Assembly: GCA_947445775.1 (NCBI GenBank) | Contig: CANFEB010000002.1 | Location: 82,175-146,174, forward strand | Direction: 5' to 3' | Length of the DNA stretch: 64,000 nt | Source: Oligoflexales bacterium | GTDB taxonomy: Bacteria; Bdellovibrionota_B; Oligoflexia; Oligoflexales; RGVZ01 | Part shown: positions 61,241-64,000 of the stretch, piece by piece | Layout of the letters: each line of letters opens with the position of its first letter | Position numbering within the stretch: the stretch's first letter is position 1 | Translations under genes and position numbers: made by a program | Notes under the pieces: generated by a model | Database searches by the model: none | What the model was told of the DNA's origin: nothing | Seen by the model: the letters and a program-made list of their open reading frames with translations, nothing else

Positions 61241-62242
61241 ATGCGGAATGGAAGCCGCCGACATGGACAAGCAGGACAATCTCAACAACATGCCCGTCGC
61301 GACCTGCTGGTTGGGTCGTTGCTCGTGCTTCTTTTGGTGGGCATCGCTGTCCTTGTCATGTCCCGAACCAGAAACAGGCGGGCGGATCCGGGTGCAGTCC
61401 GCGGCCCAAATTCAATTGCTGCTGAGGACGTCGCGAACATGGCCTCATCCGAAGTCCAGACATCGATTGAAATCATAGATGACAAGTCACCGGCGATTGC
61501 TCCGGCAGCTGTTCCCGACGCGGGTGGGGTTCCCGAAGGTCGTCACGCCCATGCATTGGCAGCCGGCATGGAATTCTTCCCCTTTGATTTTTCGTCGGGG
61601 CAATCATTAAAGGTTCGCTTGGTTCCCGAATGGCGGTGTTCTCCTGGCGATGCAGACGTGATTCTGAACGACATGCGTGAAAATGGCGTGGGCAAGGTTA
61701 TTTTGACCGTGGAGCCCATGAATGCATCCGGCATGGAGGCCTTTGGCAGGCGCAATATTTACCAGGTCCTAAACAAGGGTGAGATTGCCAATGGCGGTTC
61801 GGTCACCGTGAATATTCCACCGCTGAAACTTCCGGTTCCCGCTGGAGTATTTATCTGCGCCGACAACGAGGGCAGCGGGACGTGTCGCAACAAGGCAGTC
61901 GTGCCTCCGAATGAGGCGTTTGCCAGCGCCGTTCCGGCCAACGGGCAAAGGGATCCAGCGCGGCGAATTCCGGATCGAATTTATTTTTTTGCATTTACCT
62001 CCCTTGAGCCAACCGGACTCGCAATTTTTAATCAGGCAAATCTCAGCCCAGCCGAGTATCAGGGCATGGCCGCCCTGTTGAAATCTGCTGGTGTTGGCAG
62101 TGAGGTGGATAAGACGGTGGGGGCCACCCAGGCCATCAATGATAGACTTACGAATTTTCCCTTGAAGGCGAAAAACAGTGAAATTGTTGTTTCGCTGCCA
62201 AAGGTCAAACCCGAATGCGACCTCGGAATGAAGCCGCTATGA
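61241..62242 (+). CDS. single-pass membrane protein in the pseudopilin-like operon
   Basis: A 333-residue protein with a basic N-terminus, one membrane helix (about 22-42, LLVGSLLVLLLVGIAVLVM) and an extracytoplasmic part of mixed strands. It has no pilin cleavage motif. GAGG 7 bases before ATG 61241 supports the start, and its stop overlaps the next gene by 4 bases. It is likely a partner of the Hint protein and the pseudopilins. No family is recognised. Confidence 0.65.
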   Translation: MRNGSRRHGQAGQSQQHARRDLLVGSLLVLLLVGIAVLVMSRTRNRRADPGAVRGPNSIAAEDVANMASSEVQTSIEIIDDKSPAIAPAAVPDAGGVPEGRHAHALAAGMEFFPFDFSSGQSLKVRLVPEWRCSPGDADVILNDMRENGVGKVILTVEPMNASGMEAFGRRNIYQVLNKGEIANGGSVTVNIPPLKLPVPAGVFICADNEGSGTCRNKAVVPPNEAFASAVPANGQRDPARRIPDRIYFFAFTSLEPTGLAIFNQANLSPAEYQGMAALLKSAGVGSEVDKTVGATQAINDRLTNFPLKAKNSEIVVSLPKVKPECDLGMKPL

Positions 62243-62946
62243 AATTTTTTCCCAATAACCCTATGGCCAATAACCCTATGGCCAAAAACAGAGGATTTAC
62301 CTTGCCGGGCGCCTTGGTATTGGTTGGTGTGATTTCGATTGTGATTTTTGGTTTCCTTAAAACTCAAAGCTATCAAGTTCAGGTTCAGAATTTAATTCGC
62401 GGCAAACGTGCCGGACAAGACGCTCGTCAGATTTTTGAAGCATCCCTGACGAAGGCGTTCCGCACGGCCCTTGATGCTGGAGCCGGGGTATCCAAATGCT
62501 TTAACACCGCGGCCCTAAACTCTGCCCTCCCGGGCTTTGGTACGATGACCTTCGCCACCAACGTCCTTTCAACCTATTCGACCGCAGCGTTGAGTCAGAT
62601 TGCTCCTAAAAATGCCCAAGGGGACATCATCGCGGCAAAATCCGGGTGTTTGACTCCAAGGATGACGGATGCCTTTTCCGATCAGCACCGTTACGGATGC
62701 GTTAACTTTCAAAAGATCGCGGGGGCTCCCGTTGGAAATTTTCTGTCTGCAGACGGGGCCTTTTCTGAAATTTATGTGGAGGCTCGTGATTTTCGCACGG
62801 GCGGGGCGATTTCATGCGCGCAGGCAGCAACCACCAAGTCCTACAGTGGGGCCTGGATCCTTTATGCGATCTACTGGGCGGTGCCTTCTGCCGAGGGAAC
62901 GCTTTGGCAGGTGACGAAGGGGGCGATCAATGTTTCCAGTAATTGA
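62239..62946 (+). CDS. prepilin-like protein lacking Glu5
   Basis: A 235-residue protein with a type III-like signal: the leader ends KNRG, and the mature part would start FTLPGALVLVGVISIVIFG. Position +5 is Gly rather than the usual Glu, as in GspK- or PilX-like tip subunits. Two 15-bp repeats (62254-62283) encode NNPMA twice and give extra in-frame ATGs at 62263 and 62278. ATG 62239 overlaps the previous stop. A role in a pilus or type II secretion-like pseudopilus is inferred. Confidence 0.75.
   Translation: MKFFPNNPMANNPMAKNRGFTLPGALVLVGVISIVIFGFLKTQSYQVQVQNLIRGKRAGQDARQIFEASLTKAFRTALDAGAGVSKCFNTAALNSALPGFGTMTFATNVLSTYSTAALSQIAPKNAQGDIIAAKSGCLTPRMTDAFSDQHRYGCVNFQKIAGAPVGNFLSADGAFSEIYVEARDFRTGGAISCAQAATTKSYSGAWILYAIYWAVPSAEGTLWQVTKGAINVSSN
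62254..62283. repeat. 15-bp direct repeat in a prepilin leader
   Basis: AATAACCCTATGGCC occurs twice in tandem. Each copy adds Asn-Asn-Pro-Met-Ala and one in-frame ATG to the leader of the prepilin-like protein, so start choice and leader length could vary. Confidence 0.9.
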
Positions 62947-63697
62947 TGGGCGTAAATATTGGACCAGCAACCAATTGCGGGTGAGTGGTTTTAGCCTTCT
63001 TGAAATCATTGTTGCCATCGGAATCATGTCAATGATTGCGTTAGGGCTTGCCGTATTTATGAAAAACCAAGGGGACCAGGAAATTTATCTACGGGCCCGT
63101 CAAGCGGTCCTAGACGATGCGGATGGCATTCTCAGTGAAATCCGTCGTGCTTGGCAAGTTCGTGCCCGTGGAGCCGGATGCAATGGCGTGGTGAACACTG
63201 CGACGTCACTTTCGATCAATCGTCCAGTCAAAGACGGCATCGGTGATCCACTCTCTGCTGGATGCACCGTGAGCACGTCGCTAATTTCTTGGACGACAGT
63301 CTGCCAAACACTGCCTGGATGGGTTCCGTTGACGCCGGCCCAATCCAGTTCGTTGGCCCAAATTGGCGTCGAGGCGGCAGCGGTTGGCGGCGGTTGCCCT
63401 GTGTGCCCGGCCGGTCAACGGCCTGTCGTCCAGATCAGCAATGCAGATACGGGGGCAGTTGTGCGGACAATACCTGCGATGTCCAATGCAACATCGGGGG
63501 CAAATTCCGGTGGCAGTCGCTCCAAAACCCTGGCCGCATCGGTTTGCCTCAGTAACGTCACCGACGGCAAACAAGTGCGGGTTTCATTTGGAATTATCGG
63601 AGCCAACGGAGAAATTCAGAAAATGCAGCGGGTTCATACCTTGTCCACCATTGACGAATTCAGCAGTGGTCCAGGTGGGGTAGAAATTCTGCGTTGA
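62930..63697 (+). CDS. type IV prepilin-like protein with canonical cleavage site
   Basis: A 255-residue protein. The leader ends VSG and is followed by FSLLEIIVAIGIMSMIALG with Glu at +5, the standard prepilin peptidase and assembly signature. The mature domain has Cys pairs (GCPVCPAG, SAGCTVS) and no known fold. It overlaps the previous gene by 17 bases. It is likely a minor pilin or pseudopilin (PilW/GspJ-like in size). The assembly machinery (ATPase, secretin, peptidase) is not in this window. Confidence 0.82.
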   Translation: MFPVIDGRKYWTSNQLRVSGFSLLEIIVAIGIMSMIALGLAVFMKNQGDQEIYLRARQAVLDDADGILSEIRRAWQVRARGAGCNGVVNTATSLSINRPVKDGIGDPLSAGCTVSTSLISWTTVCQTLPGWVPLTPAQSSSLAQIGVEAAAVGGGCPVCPAGQRPVVQISNADTGAVVRTIPAMSNATSGANSGGSRSKTLAASVCLSNVTDGKQVRVSFGIIGANGEIQKMQRVHTLSTIDEFSSGPGGVEILR

Positions 63698-63714
63698 ATG
63701 ATTTTTAAACTGCT

Positions 63715-64000
63715 CTACATGACTGCACCTGGTGCCCCACTCGTCAAAAACAAGACGGGGGAGGGCGAGAGTTGCGCTTTCATCAATTTCTCTGGCCTTT
63801 CAGTCTTGGAGCGGTTTTTTTCGTCGATCATGGAGTTGTGGGTGCAAATATAAAGGTCGAGGCGGCACTGTAGGCGGTCGATCCGTTTGGTTGTGCACCA
63901 GGTCCGGCGCGACAGGCACTTAAGGTTGTCGCGGACCATGGCGCAGGTGTGGTTCAGCGAAAAGAGTGGATCCCAGCCGCCTGCTTTTAGTTCGCCTTGG
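63715..64000 (-). pseudogene. C-terminal part of a transposase, cut by the window edge
   Basis: An open frame enters from the right edge on the minus strand. FSLNHTCAMVRDNLKCLSRR and RTWCTTKRIDRLQCRLDLYI, ending CTHN, resemble the C-terminal end of DDE transposases of IS1-like type. The last 40 residues look like read-through beyond the conserved part. Whether the element is whole cannot be judged here. It is convergent with the pseudopilin gene. Confidence 0.5.

Overview
The window looks like chromosomal DNA of a Gram-negative bacterium with fairly high GC. Many genes encode outer-membrane barrels, lipoproteins and periplasmic proteins. Several traits recall Bdellovibrionota (Oligoflexia) or neighbouring former Deltaproteobacteria: eukaryotic-type Ser/Thr kinases carrying PEGA domains, a PP2C phosphatase, an FHA-GGDEF diguanylate cyclase, type III glutamine synthetase, a HAD-IG 5'-nucleotidase and the tmk-holB-yaaT string. 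This placement is inference; there is no rRNA gene or other decisive marker here.

Layout. 1-3870 (+): a short basic protein and a heterodimeric ABC exporter. 3808-12298 (-): folK, two exported proteases, then the elongasome genes rodA, mrdA, mreD, mreC and mreB. 12468-15910 (+): a PpiD/SurA-like foldase, an NAD kinase homologue and a small barrel. 15944-23243 (-): tldE, tldD, a membrane HExxH protein, a small helical protein, a lipoprotein and the FHA-GGDEF cyclase. 23507-25512 (+): ugd and gmhA (sugar precursors for envelope polymers). 25606-38528 (-): a Ski2-like helicase, glnN, coaE, a Pro/Gln/Tyr-rich envelope protein, a PEGA kinase, a nucleotidase, a PilZ protein and a TPR-barrel protein. 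38558-43415 (+): a DUF429 protein and a PP2C / membrane protein / barrel operon. 43443-46859 (-): xseB, xseA and a second PEGA kinase. 47122-49834 (+): tmk, holB and yaaT. 49869-51014 (-): rlmN. 51015-53667: an AT-richer island with a structured repeat, an AAA/DUF4143 ATPase and a 20-cysteine secreted protein. 53668-57866 (-): hemD, hemC, hemA and a HemX/CcsA-like gene. 58024-63697 (+): a type II DAHP synthase, then a Hint-domain protein with pseudopilin-like genes. A transposase fragment lies at the right edge.

How the genes fit together. Most of the window is envelope biology: shape and wall elongation (mre/mrd/rod), outer-membrane folding (PpiD-like), envelope sugars (ugd, gmhA), exported proteases and surface proteins. 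It is interleaved with signalling (two kinases, one phosphatase, a cyclase and a PilZ effector). Housekeeping genes (heme, folate, CoA, dTTP, DNA repair, rRNA methylation) fill the rest. Four-base stop/start overlaps (ATGA, GTGA) are common and point to translational coupling.

The most unusual material is: (i) a Hint autoprocessing domain fused to an exported protein ahead of two prepilin-like genes; (ii) the low-GC island with the cysteine-rich secreted protein; (iii) a dispersed repeat whose two copies keep an 11-bp stem through a compensatory change; (iv) a high density of short tandem repeats, in-frame in genes and of 10 or 13 bp before tmk and the DAHP synthase gene; (v) a 12-bp repeat read in two frames where the ABC exporter genes overlap.
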